This document shows, in pieces, positions 24,441 to 37,446 of a DNA stretch of 64,000 bases. Below the pieces are notes generated by a model that did no database searches, was not told the DNA's origin, and worked only from the letters and a program-made list of their open reading frames with translations. The stretch covers positions 112,671,054 through 112,735,053 of the forward strand of contig OW121846.1 of assembly GCA_933228895.1 (NCBI GenBank), read 5' to 3'. Every line of letters begins with the position of its first letter. The first letter of the stretch is position 1. This DNA is from Platycnemis pennipes (taxonomy: Eukaryota > Arthropoda > Insecta > Odonata > Platycnemididae). The position numbers and the translations under genes are program-made.

Positions 24441-26004
24441 AATTGATTGATACGCAAGCATAAACTAATAAATTTAAATCTTGGAAATATCCTTTCTCTC
24501 AACTGCTTTAGCACTGGACTCAAGTATCTAATTTGGACATTGTCAATCTTTTAGAAGAAAAGTTTTAATTGCTTTTGACTTGTAGATTCTCTTGGTGAGA
24601 ATTCTTTACGGCATATTTCCAGTTCCATAATTCAGTTTCCTGCACTAATAAGTTATAAGATAATATGCTAAAATATAAATTTGAATGTTTGATATTCCAC
24701 CAAATTACAATCTTGCTAATCAACATATACTCCAACAGTAGAATAATAACAACAAAAATGACATGCATCCGCAACCCATTGGAACATGAACAAACTCTTT
24801 CTTTTAGATTGATAAAATCTTGAGCAAACAAGCAAGTTGTATCCCAATGAAAAATTCACTTATCATGTAATTTCATTAATTTCAACTGAGAAAAATATTT
24901 CAAAGGGTCAACGCATGAATATAATATTTTTTAATCCATTATGTACTGCAGGGAGCTCTTGCAAATGTAGACCTTAAATGTACACCTATTTCTTTGATGC
25001 GTAAAACCTATTGCCATCCTTATGAGTTTGAATATTTCTGGTTTGAACTAGCTTTCTCAGAGTTGTCATGTTGTAAGTTTTAATTTAGTTCCCAAATAGG
25101 TTGCCTTTAGACACTAAACACCTCTGTATTAGATATTTCTCTGACTGTACTAAATTTTTGTAAGTAGAATACCTTTATATATATGATTGGCATCCAATGG
25201 TTGCAAGCATAGGAAGTAGATTCATAGAAACAACATCGCCCTTCACTTTGTGGAATTTTTCTGCAGTAGAAAACAATAACTAAACTTTGTAGTGTTCCAC
25301 AAAACTAATAACATCTCCCAACCAGTTTCAATACATCTGTGTCGTTCTCAAGGACCTGTATAGATGCATAGGACTGCATAGATGCATTGGAGAGGCCTTA
25401 AGCAGTGACCTGGAGTGGGGTTATGTGGTTTGAGCAGGGGAAGGCTAAGGGACTAAGGGCTGAGCTTAAAGCCACCAAGTGCGTCCACCAGGTTGTGGAT
25501 GGAGGGTTGACCATTTGATATTGAGGTTTTCTGCAAAATACAGTGTAATCCCGGTATAACGAGTACTCATAATCCCTCGGATATCACTCGCTAAATCGAG
25601 CGCTCGTTATATCCGAATGTGTTGAAAAAACCCACCTAATTCTCAGAGTCGTTTGTATTTACAGTTTTTCTTTTGTTTCTGTGGTATCTGATGAAGGTAA
25701 ACAGCAATAAAGTCATTTCAGGCACAATCTGGTAGAATATCAACATATTTCATGAAAGAAACAGGACATTCTCCATTTTATAAAACATTAATTCCCCTAG
25801 TTTCGGTGTTTTTCCTCCAGTTCTTCTATTTTTCTGTCGCCGAAGAAAGCTGTAAAGACGGCGTAACTAGTCGGAATTAAAATATTAGGGAAATGTGGAA
25901 GTTTTTGGATAATTTTGCGAACATGTCATGACGATAATTTCAGCTTTGTTGAGTTTTCGAATGTTAGCTGGTACGTCCATCAGTTGATTTTGAGTTTTTA
26001 AAAT

Positions 26005-26810
26005 TGACGATATATCGTTGCTCGATGAATATCGTCTTATCGTGCTCCGATATTTTATCGGAGCACGATAAGTTATCGGGAAACGATAAATATCGCGATA
26101 AAATACCATGATATCGCGTCCCGATAACATATCGCGCCCCGATAAAATATCACGATAAAAAAAGAGACCGTTGGGTTGGCCTTCGCTTAAGCTGGAGCAA
26201 GTACGTCACCCTGTCCACGCAAGTACGTCAACTACCAGACCACTGCAATTGAAAGAGAGAGTGCGATAGAACTGCTGAGAATTCGAATTAGCAGATAGCA
26301 GAATAGTAAGTTTTCAAACGTACTTGCTCCAGCTTAAGCGAAGGCCAATTCAATTGAGCCGTTTACGGCTGCCTTTTTCCGACACGATTAACCGTCGCTA
26401 TATCATGATAATTCATCGGGCGCGATTATGCTACATTTGAATGAGCGCAATATCACGATCTTTTATCGCGATAGTTATCGTGATAATATATCGTGATATT
26501 TTATTGGGGCGCGATATCCTGATATTGTAACGGGATGCGATATCATGTTATTTTATCGTGATATTTATCGTGGTCACGATATTTATCGTGATGTTTATCG
26601 TGATATTTATCGTGGTCACGATATTTATCGTGATGTTTATCGTGATATTTATCGTGCCCCGATATCTTATCGTGTCCCGATATCTTATCGTGCCCCGATA
26701 AAATAGCGGGGCATGATAAGACGATATTTATCGTCACGATATGAGTTATCGTTATCGCCACCTTATGATAAGCTAAAATTATCATATCCCGATATTGAAT
26801 TATCAATATC
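26005..26810. repeat. CGATA/TATCG motif array with a 42-bp tandem unit and hairpins
   Basis: Dozens of TATCG and CGATA words in both orientations fill 26005-26160 and 26395-26810, the gap being a 175-bp MITE. A unit of about 42 bp built from TATCGTGATATTTATCGTGG and TCACGATATT is repeated about twice at 26560-26655. GTGCTCCGATA at about 26040 pairs with TATCGGAGCAC to form a perfect 11-bp stem with a 3-nt loop. The minus strand stays open for 125 codons (GHDKISGHDK repeats), an effect of the motif. Confidence 0.85.
26174..26348. mobile_element. Short MITE (175 bp) inside the CGATA array
   Basis: The inverted ends TTGGCCTTCGCTTAAGCTGG followed by AGCAAGTACGT are near-perfect for about 30 bp (26175-26204 and 26318-26348). 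The interior repeats CAAGTACGTCA. The target duplication is not clear. It splits the CGATA array into two parts, so it inserted after the array formed. Confidence 0.75.
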
Positions 26811-27429
26811 GCCCTGACAAAAGAAGAACGTAAGATAAGAGCACGCAGAGCGTACTGAAGGCCGTAAATTGCTAATGTTTGGACATAACTGGCTTTAGGT
26901 GTTGTAGATATAGCACACATCTTGTATTTTTAGTTTAATTAGCAGCTAATACAAAACACGATAGTTTATTTTTGCTAGGCGGTGCATCGCCCTCGAGAGA
27001 TATCTGTCGTAATACCGAGCGTATACCGTGGAAGGAACTTTTTTGCCTCGCTATATCCGCTTTATTTTACGTGTAAAACATACGCCTTTTGGTGGTACAA
27101 AGGCAATCACTCGCTATAACGCGATTCTCGCAATAAGCCATGCTCACTATACCGGGCTTCCACTGTAAGTGAGGTTACTCATCAAATAACCAGTTGTGGA
27201 CAAAAAGCTATGGCACGTTGAGGTGGTAATGCTCCATCATTGGGTAAGATAGGGCTTTAAATGATACAGAAACCTGTGAAGATACCATGACTTGGCGGCA
27301 GGATGCTGCCAACAATTATGCTTTCTATCACCAGGAGGAGAGGGTCTTCTTCATATGAGTGAAGGTGGAGACCACGGTGGTCGGTACAGCAATGCTAATT
27401 TCACTAAAGGCATGGTAACATTTACTTTA

Positions 27430-29945
27430 ACAGCTATAGTACTGCAGAACCTGAAGGAAATGCAGAGAATGACCTCTACATAGGAATCAGTGAAATGAGA
27501 TGACCCGAAGAAGGAGACTTTTTGAGTGGAAGTTACAGAATCATTCACACTGGATCACTGAATGGTAACGCTGGAGTAGGCATAATGCTCAGGAAGAGTG
27601 CAGGACTGCATGTGTAGACCTTCCTCCAATACAGTGAGAGGATTATAATGGTGAAGATTGAGACCAAGCCTACAGATACCATTGTGGTGCAAGTTTACAT
27701 GCCTAATCGGACTACAAAGGTGAAGAAGTGGAAGATGTCTATAAAGATATTACAGAAGTAATAAAGCATGTAAAAGGAGAAGAAAACTTAATTATTTTAG
27801 AAGATTGGAGCGCTGTTGTTGGAGAAGGTAAAGATGGAAGAATAACTGGAAAATACGGCTTGGGAAATGGAGATGAGAGAGGGGAAAGATTTACAGAATT
27901 CTGCACACAACACACATTGGTGGTAGCAAACACAATGTTTAATAACCATGAACGGAGAAGATATACCTGGAAAATGTCTAGAGACAGAAGAAGACTTCAA
28001 ATTGACAACATTTTAGTGAAGCAGAGGTTCACGAACCAGGTGAAGAACTGCAAAAGCTACCCGGGTGCAGATATCAACAGTGACCACAACTTAGTGATGA
28101 TGATGCCACTTAAAAATCAATAAATTGAAGACATAAGTAAGAACGTACGGCAAGTAAAGAAACTAAAGGAGCCTGAACAACAGCTGGCCTTACAGAAGAC
28201 AGGTGAAAACAAAATGGAAGAGGGCCTGACAGTGACATCGGTTGAAGAGGGATGGGAGAACATCAAAAACAAGCTACATGAAGCCATAAAATAAGTTCTG
28301 CAGAGAAGAAAGGTTGTCAAAAAGAAGCCATGGATTACAGAAGAAGTCTAATGAATTGATTGAAGAGAAGTAACCTCGCACATCGAAATTGAAAGTTGTC
28401 TACAGGATGGTGAGGAATCACTTCAAGGTGCAATACCATTAGGGTCAAGAATGGAGAACTTTTAATTGAACTTGCAGATACTGTGAAGAGATGGAAGGAA
28501 TACTTGGAACAGCTGTACAATGGAAAAATCTTAGAGCAAAAGTAATCTAAGAGGAAAATGAAGTTGATAAGGATGATTTGGGAGCCCTAATCTTAAGATC
28601 AGAATTTGATGGAGCTGTAAGGGACCTGTGGATAAATAAGGCTTGAGGAATAGTTGATATTCCGGTCAAACTAATTAAAAATGCAGGAGAAGACATTTAC
28701 CCAGCTGTACAAAACCATCTGCGATATGTACTCTAAGGTGAGAAATCCACGGACTTTGAGAAGAATGCCATCATCCCTATTGCCAAAAAGAAGAGGGCTG
28801 AGAACTGTGAACATTTTAGGACCATAAGCCAGATGACACATACCTCAAAGTTATTGACAAGAATCATCTATAGAAGAATAAAACAAAAAGCTGAGGAGTT
28901 CCAGGATGAGGGCCAATTTGGGTTCAAAAAAAACAAGGGCACAAGAGAAGTGATATCAGGCTATTTATGGAGAAGAGAACAGAGAAGAATCTACCGATGT
29001 TTGTTGCATATTTAGATTAGGAGAAGGCGTTTGACAACATGGATTGGAACTTGATGCTAAGGAATCTCTAAGAAATTGGAGTATCATACAATGACCAAAG
29101 AGTTATCCACAGCTTATATAAAAAACCAGGTGACTGTAATTAAATCAGGACCCAGCAGTAGAGAAGCAAGCATAAAGAAAGAAGTGAGACAAGGCTGTGC
29201 ACTGTATCCCATAAATGTCTACATAGAAAAAGCCATTCAAGAAGTCAAAGAAAAGTCTCTGGGAGTGAATATCCATGAGATACAATCAGCATACTGCAAC
29301 ATAGCAGTCATGGCAGAAACTGAAGGAGATTTAAAGAAGACAGAAGGATATGGAAGAGTTCTGTTACCTGGGATGCTGAATAACCAGCAATGGACAAAGT
29401 AAAAGAGAAATTGCCAGTAGAATTGCCCAGATGAAAAGGGTATTTTACCAGGAGAAGATTCTGCTTACAGCTTCAAATACAAGCGTGGAAGTGAGAAAAC
29501 ATTTCATTAGGACATATATCTGGAGCATTTTACCATAGGGCAGTGAAGCATGGACGATAACAGCCACAGAGAAGTCAAGGCTGAAAGCATTTGAAACGTG
29601 ATGCTTCTGAAGAATGATGAAGATAAACTGGATCGACCAGGTGACAAATGAAGAAGTCTTAAGAAGACTGGGAGAAAAGAGATGTCTACTGTAAACCCTA
29701 AAAAGAAGACGGGACAACTTAATCGGCCATATCTTATGACACGATGGCCTGATGAGGACAATCATCGAGGGAAAAGTGAATGGGAAGAATGAAAAAGGTA
29801 GGCCTCGTATGAGAGATACGGAGCAAGTTGTGAAGGATGTAAAAAAGAAAAATTGTGCTAATATGAAGAGGTTGGCAGATGAAGAATTGAATGGAGAGCT
29901 GCATCAAACCAATCCTAGGATGGTTGACCGATGATGATGATGATG
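27430..29945 (+). mobile_element. RTE-like non-LTR retrotransposon (AP endonuclease + reverse transcriptase), degraded
   Basis: From about 27430 the plus strand encodes, in shifting frames, an apurinic-like endonuclease: NLKEMQRM, then RIIMVKIETKPTDTIVVQVY, EENLIILEDWSAVVGEG and ADINSDHNLVMM. A reverse transcriptase follows: MTHTSKLLTRIIYRRI, QFGFKKNKGTREVI, then VTVIKSGPSSREA and VRQGCALYP. The C-terminal block DNLIGHIL, RTIIEGKVNGK and GRPRM ends in a (GATGAT)n-type tail at about 29930-29945. Many stops and frameshifts break it. The expected catalytic FADD box is replaced by a sequence reading SAYCNIAV, so this copy cannot be active. The element lies in the ZUP1 intron on the strand opposite to the gene. 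Confidence 0.85.
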
Positions 29946-30611
29946 GAGGAATTAGAGGGACCTTGATAATGACTGTATAAGTCGAAACCTAGGTCGGTTT
30001 TAATAAAATTGTGGTATTTTACTAAGTGAATTCATTTATGTTATGAATTAGAGGGAATGCTAGGGTGTAAAACAGGTGGGAGGCTAAGCCGGACAAATTT
30101 AATGAGTCACTAAAAATGGGAAGGGAATTGGAGCATGGAATAGTAAGGAGGGTATATCATAGGAGGGGGGATCTATACAGGAGTTTGAGTCAAGTATTGG
30201 GTGGTGGCAAATTATGGGGTATGAAACAAATTGAGGTCAGCGGGGAACATTTAAAATCAGTTAAGTCATTTAAGAGCACAACATCAGTTGCACACCATCA
30301 TTTAACATTTTAAAAATTTTCCAAGAAGCCAAGTTTAAAACCATTACTACTATCTTGTGGGATGAAGGTGGCCAGTCCCTAGCCTATGCATTGAAACTGG
30401 TCAGGACATGTTAAAAGTTTTATCCAGCATTGTAAAGTTTAGTTATTATTTTTGATTGGGAAGAAGATAAGAGGAATGAAGGGAAAACAATAACCAAGGA
30501 TTCTTCACTGATAAAGTACCACTTATTGAGAGTCCCTATCAACAATACATTAAATCAGAATCATTAGGTGTGACACTGAAATCAAGTCAATGATTAAAAA
30601 ATTCAATATAC

Positions 30612-30835
30612 CTGATATTCCTGCTCAGTATCCATGATACCACAAACAGCAACAACCTGATACTGACGAGCTTTCATTGCAGACAGAGACTTTCTTATTA
30701 ATCTCATACCAGAAAGAGCTGTTGCAGTGTTACGGAAGTGAGACATCTGAAGTGGAGAGTGACTGGGGTCAAATACCAAAAGTGAGATGGAATCATCTTT
30801 TAGTTGCTCCACTCCCACTATGGTACGACTGTGAC
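30612..30835 (-). CDS. ZUP1: ZUP1-like exon with catalytic His and Asp
   Basis: The acceptor is TTCTTTACAG ending at 30836 and the donor is CAG|GTATAT after 30612. The 224-bp exon completes the split Gly codon and reads GHSRTIVGVEQLKDD, then SLLVFDPSHSPLQM, and LIRKSLSAMKARQYQVVAV, ending EYQ. By homology with human ZUP1 the His of GHS and the Asp of FDPS are the catalytic His and Asp of the C78 triad, and both are present. The RQYQ.VAV block is the penultimate strand of the domain. All codons are open, with no frameshift. Confidence 0.93.
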
Positions 30836-30974
30836 CTGTAAAGAAAGTTAATGCTAAGCATGAAATGATCATGAGAACGCTTCATCATCATGAAATGATC
30901 ACCATATCCAATTCCATTTTAGCAATGACCTTCCGTTACCACTGAATGAAAGTAAATTAAAGTACAGGTTAAGG

Positions 30975-31176
30975 ATTTCTTTCCATCCTATCTTTTTAGG
31001 ATTCCCATCACGTGAGTTGGCAGCTGCTGACAACAGTTCCTCCAGAGTTCCAAACGGCATCTAGTTGAAGGTGGAACCACATCTTAGACCTAAGGACACC
31101 AGATGGAACTCTTGTCAGCACCTGCCAACTCACACGAAAAAAATCTGGAAAGGAAAGGATGGAAAGAAAACCTACA
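30975..31176. repeat. Fold-back repeat (~200 bp, arms ~70 bp)
   Basis: TTTCTTTCCATCC at about 30977 pairs with GGATGGAAAGAAA at about 31160. GTGAGTTGGCAG and GCTGACAA at 31013-31035 pair with TTGTCAGCACCTGCCAACTC at about 31112-31131. The centre is partly palindromic too. It is probably a MITE; no clear target duplication. Confidence 0.75.
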
Positions 31177-32411
31177 CCTGTATATATCAACACCGTGGAA
31201 TCCTAAGAAACAACACAAATTAATATATTCCTGTTCTATGTGTGAGTTTGTCAAGATTTGAAAGGTGAATATGTAAAAAAATAATGCAACTCTCAAGAAA
31301 ATTATAAATTAAAATAGAATGTCAGCATAGTGTAAACATGTACATACTAGGGCATATTCTGACCACAAGAATAGTTCAACACCCCTATTTCTTACAGAAA
31401 AAGTTGATTTTTTCATATTCATATACAGTTTGACCTAAGTTTTCCATGCTCAGGGTTACAAATCTGATTCCTCCTAGAGATTGCTAAGTACAATAACAAT
31501 GGTATTAGCAACTGTCACTTAAAATTCCATTCCAGTACAATTTTCACAAACTTCAAGCTGGTGGTCCCTGAGGCTCCTTAGTGATAGATTAACAACAAAA
31601 TTTTATTTCAGTTTGTATTAGAAATTGCTAACTCATAACTAAGGCTAATCTGCTTATTGCCAATTTTAAGGCCACTCATGGATATTATTAAAGATTAAGG
31701 GCCTGGGAGAATTAATCAATTTTGAAGCTCCAAAACAAATTTATATAGTGAGAGTACTTAAAGAGTTGTTAGTAATTATTTGATAATTTCACTAATATAT
31801 CCTTAACCAACTGCATAACTTAAGAATCATGCACTGATACGTTTGCTTAAATAAATATTCTATGGTTATTGAGAGTGTATCTCTCTCAGAAACATAATGC
31901 AAGGTCATGAAAAATGTTTTCCCTCAGCGTAACCATCTAGAGTGAAGCCATCGCAAAATATGACAGGAAAATCCTCAACTAATCTTATGTATTATAATAA
32001 TGAGCAATATTTATTGATAACACTATTATTGTGTTCATAACTAAATAATAGAACTCCAGTAACTAATTATGTGCAATCAACCTGTTCACAGACAAAGTCA
32101 AAGATTTCCCACAGTCAGCTATGATACTGAAGATATGTACCATAGTTAATAAGCCTCTAATGAAATTGATGTCCAGAAATATGTGAAACATGCAGATTTA
32201 GGTACGGTATTGGGTGTTAAGTAGATAAGATTCTTTAAAAAATTGTTATCTTAAAATCGAACTTCAGCAAGTGTAATGTTTCATGGTTTTCTATGATGAA
32301 GAATACTGTCCATAAATCATTACATATTTTTCATCCAACAGGTTTAGTATTGCATGATTTATAATACTTCCTTATTGGTACAAAAATAAAATATTATTAG
32401 AGTTTTGAAAA

Positions 32412-34867
32412 CAGGGTGTCCAGTACAACTTTACAGTAAGCCATTTAGAAATTCCCTGAGTTTTCCAGGTTTTCCAGGGGAATTGTTTCGTATTCCAGGG
32501 TGCTCTCGAGTCCTAAACATATGCATTTTTGACAAAATATTGCTCATGGGGCAATAATTATTAACTCCAGGAATCAGGAAGTGTTGGTTGAGTAATTGTG
32601 ATGCGAATGTGTAACATCTTGAGATACTCTTATTTGCCATAAGTAGGGACCCTGAAATTTTGCGAATGGGTTTTTTCGCAAATTTGTTTTAAGAGCATAA
32701 AAGTTGTTATTTTGATGTTTAAAGCCATAATAAGTAAAAATTTGCCCTTTTAACGTTAGCCAAATTCACCAAAATTTCACTAATAACTTTCTATTCACGA
32801 AATTGAACAGTATTTGGCTGTTGTTGCGATATTTTGCATGAAATTTCATATTTCTAAACCACATTGTATCATATTCGTATCGTATGACATCAACAACATA
32901 TGATACTTTGCAAAAAAAACAGAAATTATTTAAGTTTCATTTTGATATGTATGTAAAGACACGTAATGAAAAGTTGTCGCTCCATTTGGCGAAAAAATGT
33001 TTGCAAACTCATGGTGTGAAATAAATACATAGATAATTATTTTTTACGTGACCGCACCGCTATCATCAGTCTGATGATGTACCTGACCATGATATCTACG
33101 TATGTCTCTCTAGATTGCATTTATGGTGGCGGGGTGGGGGGTATCATTTTCGTTTCGCCACCGAAATATGACTTGCAGTATTTATTCTTAAAGATTCTTC
33201 AGAAAAGTTGCCATTCAAGCATTTGCGCTTATGAAAGAATATTTCCGTAAAGGGGATCGGGTTGGTGTGGTGGCTAGAGTACTGGCCTCCCATCCCGAGG
33301 GCCCGGGTTCAATTCCCGGCAGTGGCGGATTTTTCAGTGGAAAACCGGTCCCCACTTGGGTGCCTAGTGGAGGGCATTTCAAGTACAGTACTCTGTCCGT
33401 CAGATGGGACGTTAAGCCGTGGTCCCCTTGGCGCCTTTCGTTAAGAGTAGGCTAATGCCGACGCCGGGTTTCTCTCCACCCTTCCTCCGTTCCCTGAAAA
33501 AACTCCTACCATTACCCAATTACCCACCTATCCTATATGGCGCAAATGACCTCAGCTGTCGGTCGCCTCCCCTAAATAACTAACTAACTAATATTTCCGT
33601 AAGTCTGCGCAAAGCATTAATGGGAATAATAACTACGTTGCACAAGAGCATCTTAAATATCATAGCAGTTGGACGAGGAGACAAATAAAGTTTTCAATTG
33701 AACGTAATAATTTTATTCAAAGAGCGCTCCACCTAAGCTTCGACTGATGGGTCGTAATTACACCTTGGGTAGATAAAATGAGTTATTTAAGGATAAACTA
33801 TCAAATTCACTGACAGATGTTGAGTATATGTTGCCGACTTTATGATATGACTCCGGCTCAAGGGCATTCACACCAAAGCGATTTGGCACCCGTGTCAGAG
33901 GGTCAGTGGCTGGAGAGTGGCTGGTATGGCAGGGAGGTAAAAAGTACGCGATAGGGACACACTAATATTTCCGTATGATGTGGCGCATTATCTGTGTGGA
34001 AGAAATTTTAAAAGTCATTTTGAATAAGCTGCGGAGTCTCCGACATGGCGGGGAGGTATCTACAAAAGACAAGTCTGGGCAGGAATTTTCCGAGGAATAT
34101 CCTCCAACACCCCCGTTTCATTGAGAGGCATTACATATTGCATTCTAAGGGTTGAAAATTTCTGAAAAACTGCAGGAGCAGGAGACATTCCCGGTGCTGA
34201 TACCTGCAGAGCGAAATATGACCCACAAGTTGCCAAGAAAAGAAAGGAGCAGATATAGACATCAGGTAAAGGCCAACAAGTTGCTGGCCTTACGTTTGTC
34301 TCAGGTCGCTCGATCCAGTTTGAAACATTGAAAAATATAGTGCAGAGACGAAGAGAGCATTACAAAAAGTCATTGAGAGTTTAGAAAAAAGAAACTTCAA
34401 AAAATAACGCGGTAAAATAATCCATAAAATGAAAAAAACATTATGAAAGCACAGGCCACGATGACGGGTCATGATATCGGAACTCAAACTGCTTCCCATC
34501 TTCTCTCTGATTTTGAATTTCGTCTTATGGCTTACGTCTCCCATTGGAGAGAGGCAGTCGTAAGAAAACCCTTACAGCTTACGGTATACATCTTATGTCC
34601 ACTGTAGACCAGGCATAAAAGCCTTCACATTTCTTCAGTGAATGCCTTGCCTTCTGCCACCATCACTGTAGGGACTGCACTACTAACTGCACTAACTAAC
34701 TCTATGCATTATGAAGCTTTAAATAATGGGAAGGAAACGTAATCTCCAAATTTGCGACAAAAACCGATTTTTCCAGAACACTTGCCAAATTCCCAGAGTT
34801 TTTCAGAAGACCGAAATTCCCTGAGTATTCCAGGTTTTTCCGGTTTTCCAGGTTTGCGGACACCCTG
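32412..34867. mobile_element. CAGGGTGTCC-type TIR element (2.46 kb), likely hAT-like, non-coding
   Basis: CAGGGTGTCC starts at 32412 and its complement ends at 34867. Both subterminal regions contain AAATTCCCTGAG(T)…TTCCAGG words (32450-32500 and 34820-34850). TGAAAA flanks both sides (32406-32411 and 34868-34873) and may be what remains of a target duplication. No transposase reading frame is recognisable. A SINE is nested at 33251-33589. Confidence 0.7.
33251..33589 (+). mobile_element. tRNA-derived SINE (copy 2, full length) with 13-bp target duplication
   Basis: It has an A box (TGGTGTGGTGGCTAGAGTAC), a B box (GGGTTCAATTCCC), a tRNA-unrelated body and a (TAAC)n tail at about 33574-33589. 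Perfect target duplications AATATTTCCGTAA flank it at 33238-33250 and 33590-33602, as expected for LINE-driven integration. It is inserted inside the CAGGGTGTCC element at 32.4-34.9 kb. It is the best-preserved SINE in the window. Confidence 0.9.
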
Positions 34868-34873
34868 TGAAAA

Positions 34874-36924
34874 TTATACTAACATTGCTCATATTTCTCT
34901 TAGCTTAAAAAAAACAAATTATACCTACTTATTTTGACTGCAAAAAGTTAGGAATTTTAATCCAAGAAACATACCCATAGCAAGGAGTTATTTTATTAAG
35001 TACAGAAATTAAATCAGAAATATTTTGGAAAAATACTCATGCATGTTATTTGTATGGTGACCACCTCCCTGCAGTTGTTCATTCTGCAAAGTCCATGGTA
35101 AGTAGGTTTTAGAATTTCAGTGTTTCATTTCTCCTCATTTTAAATGCTAATCTGGATATTGTCATTTCATGCTAAATATTCAAATCTTATTTTCCAAACA
35201 TGACCAAACTTTAGGGGTCACTAATTCAATGAAAACTAGAATTGTGTTGATTCATTTTACAACCCACATTTAGTGTTTGCCCTTATTGGTAGGGCAATGG
35301 TGGTGAAACTCTTAATGGCAAAATAGCCAGAACGTACACCAAGGAACCCTAGATATTTGCCATGGAGGACATTTTTCATTTTCATATTTCCAAACTTATA
35401 TAAATAGTTTAAAGAATTAACTTCATTTTCCATTGCCCATAGCAATCAAATTACACAGAACTATTAAAAAACACTAAAAATAATTATTTTACCCTAAAAA
35501 ATTTTTGGAGCTCAGATACTTTCATAAGTATTCAAGCACATCAAGCCCCAGAATTTTGTGCAATATTGGAGCCTAGAAATCTATGGTTACATGAGTGTAC
35601 ATGGTACTTGTCTCATTCACACAAAGTCTGGCACTGTTTCCTTTAGTTAGTGCTCATGTGGCTCATAGTACTTATCTATACAGACTTTTAATAGCCATAT
35701 TCAATCCCATGCTTCCCAAAAAAATTACAGTAAGAAGTGTACTTCAGTTCCAATATAATTAGATTTGGGCCGATACCCATGGTGAGTATCACGCATCGGC
35801 CATTTTCTCGATACTTCGATATTTTTGAGTACTCCTTTCTTTCAGATACTTGTATTCGAAAGTATTCATTCGGTGAAAATCATCTAAAAACATACAATTT
35901 TGAAATCCCCCCTTCTTCAACTGACTTTTACCAGCGTGTCATGTACTTGTTTACTCAGCTGCGATCTTCGTGACAGTAAAAGTGCGACAAGTGCTTAGAA
36001 TAGGCTATGGGAAAGCCCAAGGTGAAAAACTCAACCTCCTCCGAAAAGTAGATGAAAATCCACGTATTAAGAAATTTTGCTGAAATAGTGGCAAAAATTA
36101 AAGTTCTGCCATCAACTCAAGTCCGTTCTGCTCAACGCATACGTTGTTAGGCATTTCCGCCAACATTCCACGCTCGTTTTCCAAATATATAACATTCAAA
36201 TAGTGTGACATGATCAAGGTTATGACGTTAATGGATTCACAGTAGAAATTTTAAAATGAAGACGAAGGTGCTTGTTGCGTGCCTCCAATGTTGCATACTT
36301 ACGGAGAAAACCCGGTTTCGTAAATTCACTAGAATAACTTAAATGAATATAAGTAAATATTTAAACTTATGGACGTCATGGCAAAAGTACAATTCATATT
36401 CTATCAAAATTTCCTTTCATTTGTGCTTTTCATATTGCTATGACAATCTCCAAAGTGATGCTGGCCTCTGTGACTCTAAAATTGTGCTATTTTTCATCCT
36501 CACTGCAAAAATATGACTCAAAAGTAATTACATATTTAAAAAATTCTGGTACCAGCATTACATGAAAGACTAAATTATCTACACACTGATATGCTCTCTA
36601 TGAATTTCGCTTCTTCCTTTTTTGGAATATCAAGCCTCAAAGTCGAGTCTATACATATATACTTTTTGCGTGAATAGTATACACAAATTGAGCTATTTGG
36701 TCATATAGTCATCATTTTTTACTGAGTGTGCATCAACGCAAGGTATCGTAGATATTTTTTTGGGAGGCGTAATAATTGAAAATGAAACTTTGTTACAATA
36801 AATTAATGCCAGCAAAGAACTAACTTGATGGCATGCAAAATGGTCCCCTGGAAGTTATGCAACGCACACGTACATCTTCAACTGAACCTGAGACGGTCTA
36901 ACCTGTTCAGCAAGTTTTCCTCAC
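34874..36924. other. Intronic sequence; one possible TAGGGATGG-type end
   Basis: TAGATTTGGGCCGATACCCA at 35760 followed by CGATACTTCGATA words resembles the TAGGGATGGG ends with a GATACT motif. Nothing else is recognisable. Confidence 0.35.
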
Positions 36925-36993
36925 TACCGTGCTCAGGATTTCGGGACCCTACAAAAACGTGCTAATGAGAGTCCACTGTATTTGGGTGTACCT
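36925..36993. mobile_element. Single pogo-like end
   Basis: The inverted CAGTGGACTCTCATTAGCAC ends at about 36977, followed by TA. It resembles the ends of the 21637-23652 element. The matching left end was not found. Confidence 0.4.
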
Positions 36994-37446
36994 GCAGGTT
37001 TAGAGTTTCCTGAGCAAATGTTTTCAGAGATTGATGCCATGGTCCTGATAGAAGAACCCTGCATGTCAATAATATGTTAGCGAGCAATACATTCAAATAT
37101 AATGAGCATGTTCAGCAGCTCTTATTTCTTAAAAAGAATTTTCAGTATTTACAAATGCAAGAGGGTTTAGAGTCTGAAATCTAATTCCAGTGATAATTAT
37201 AAGAGACCTGGGAGTGATTTTTCAACCATAATTTTGAAAAATGTGCATCGTATATGCTGTCAAATAGGATAATTGAACAATTAATTAATTACATTATAAT
37301 ATCTTCAACAAAGTAGACTATAACAGCAGTGGATACCATCAATCAATCATAAATATTTAAAGGATGTGCGTAATATCTTCATGATGGGTGAAAATAAATT
37401 ATCAAAAACATGTAAATTATCAAAGACTGTCTTAAACACTTTAATG

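Larger units (their letters stand above)
25541..27165. mobile_element. Pogo-like TIR element carrying a CGATA motif array
   Basis: The left end CAGTGTAATCCCGGTATAAC and the inverted right end CAGTGGAAGCCCGGTATAGT are followed by GAG, with TA at both outer flanks. Two further ends of this family are at about 45.73-45.81 kb and 56.24 kb. The interior has no transposase; it holds the CGATA-rich array and a separate 175-bp MITE. Length is 1,625 bp. Confidence 0.8.

Noticed and set aside
26543..26920. 125-codon ORF rich in His-Asp-Lys repeats
   Set aside because: It is a translation of the CGATA motif array, not a gene.
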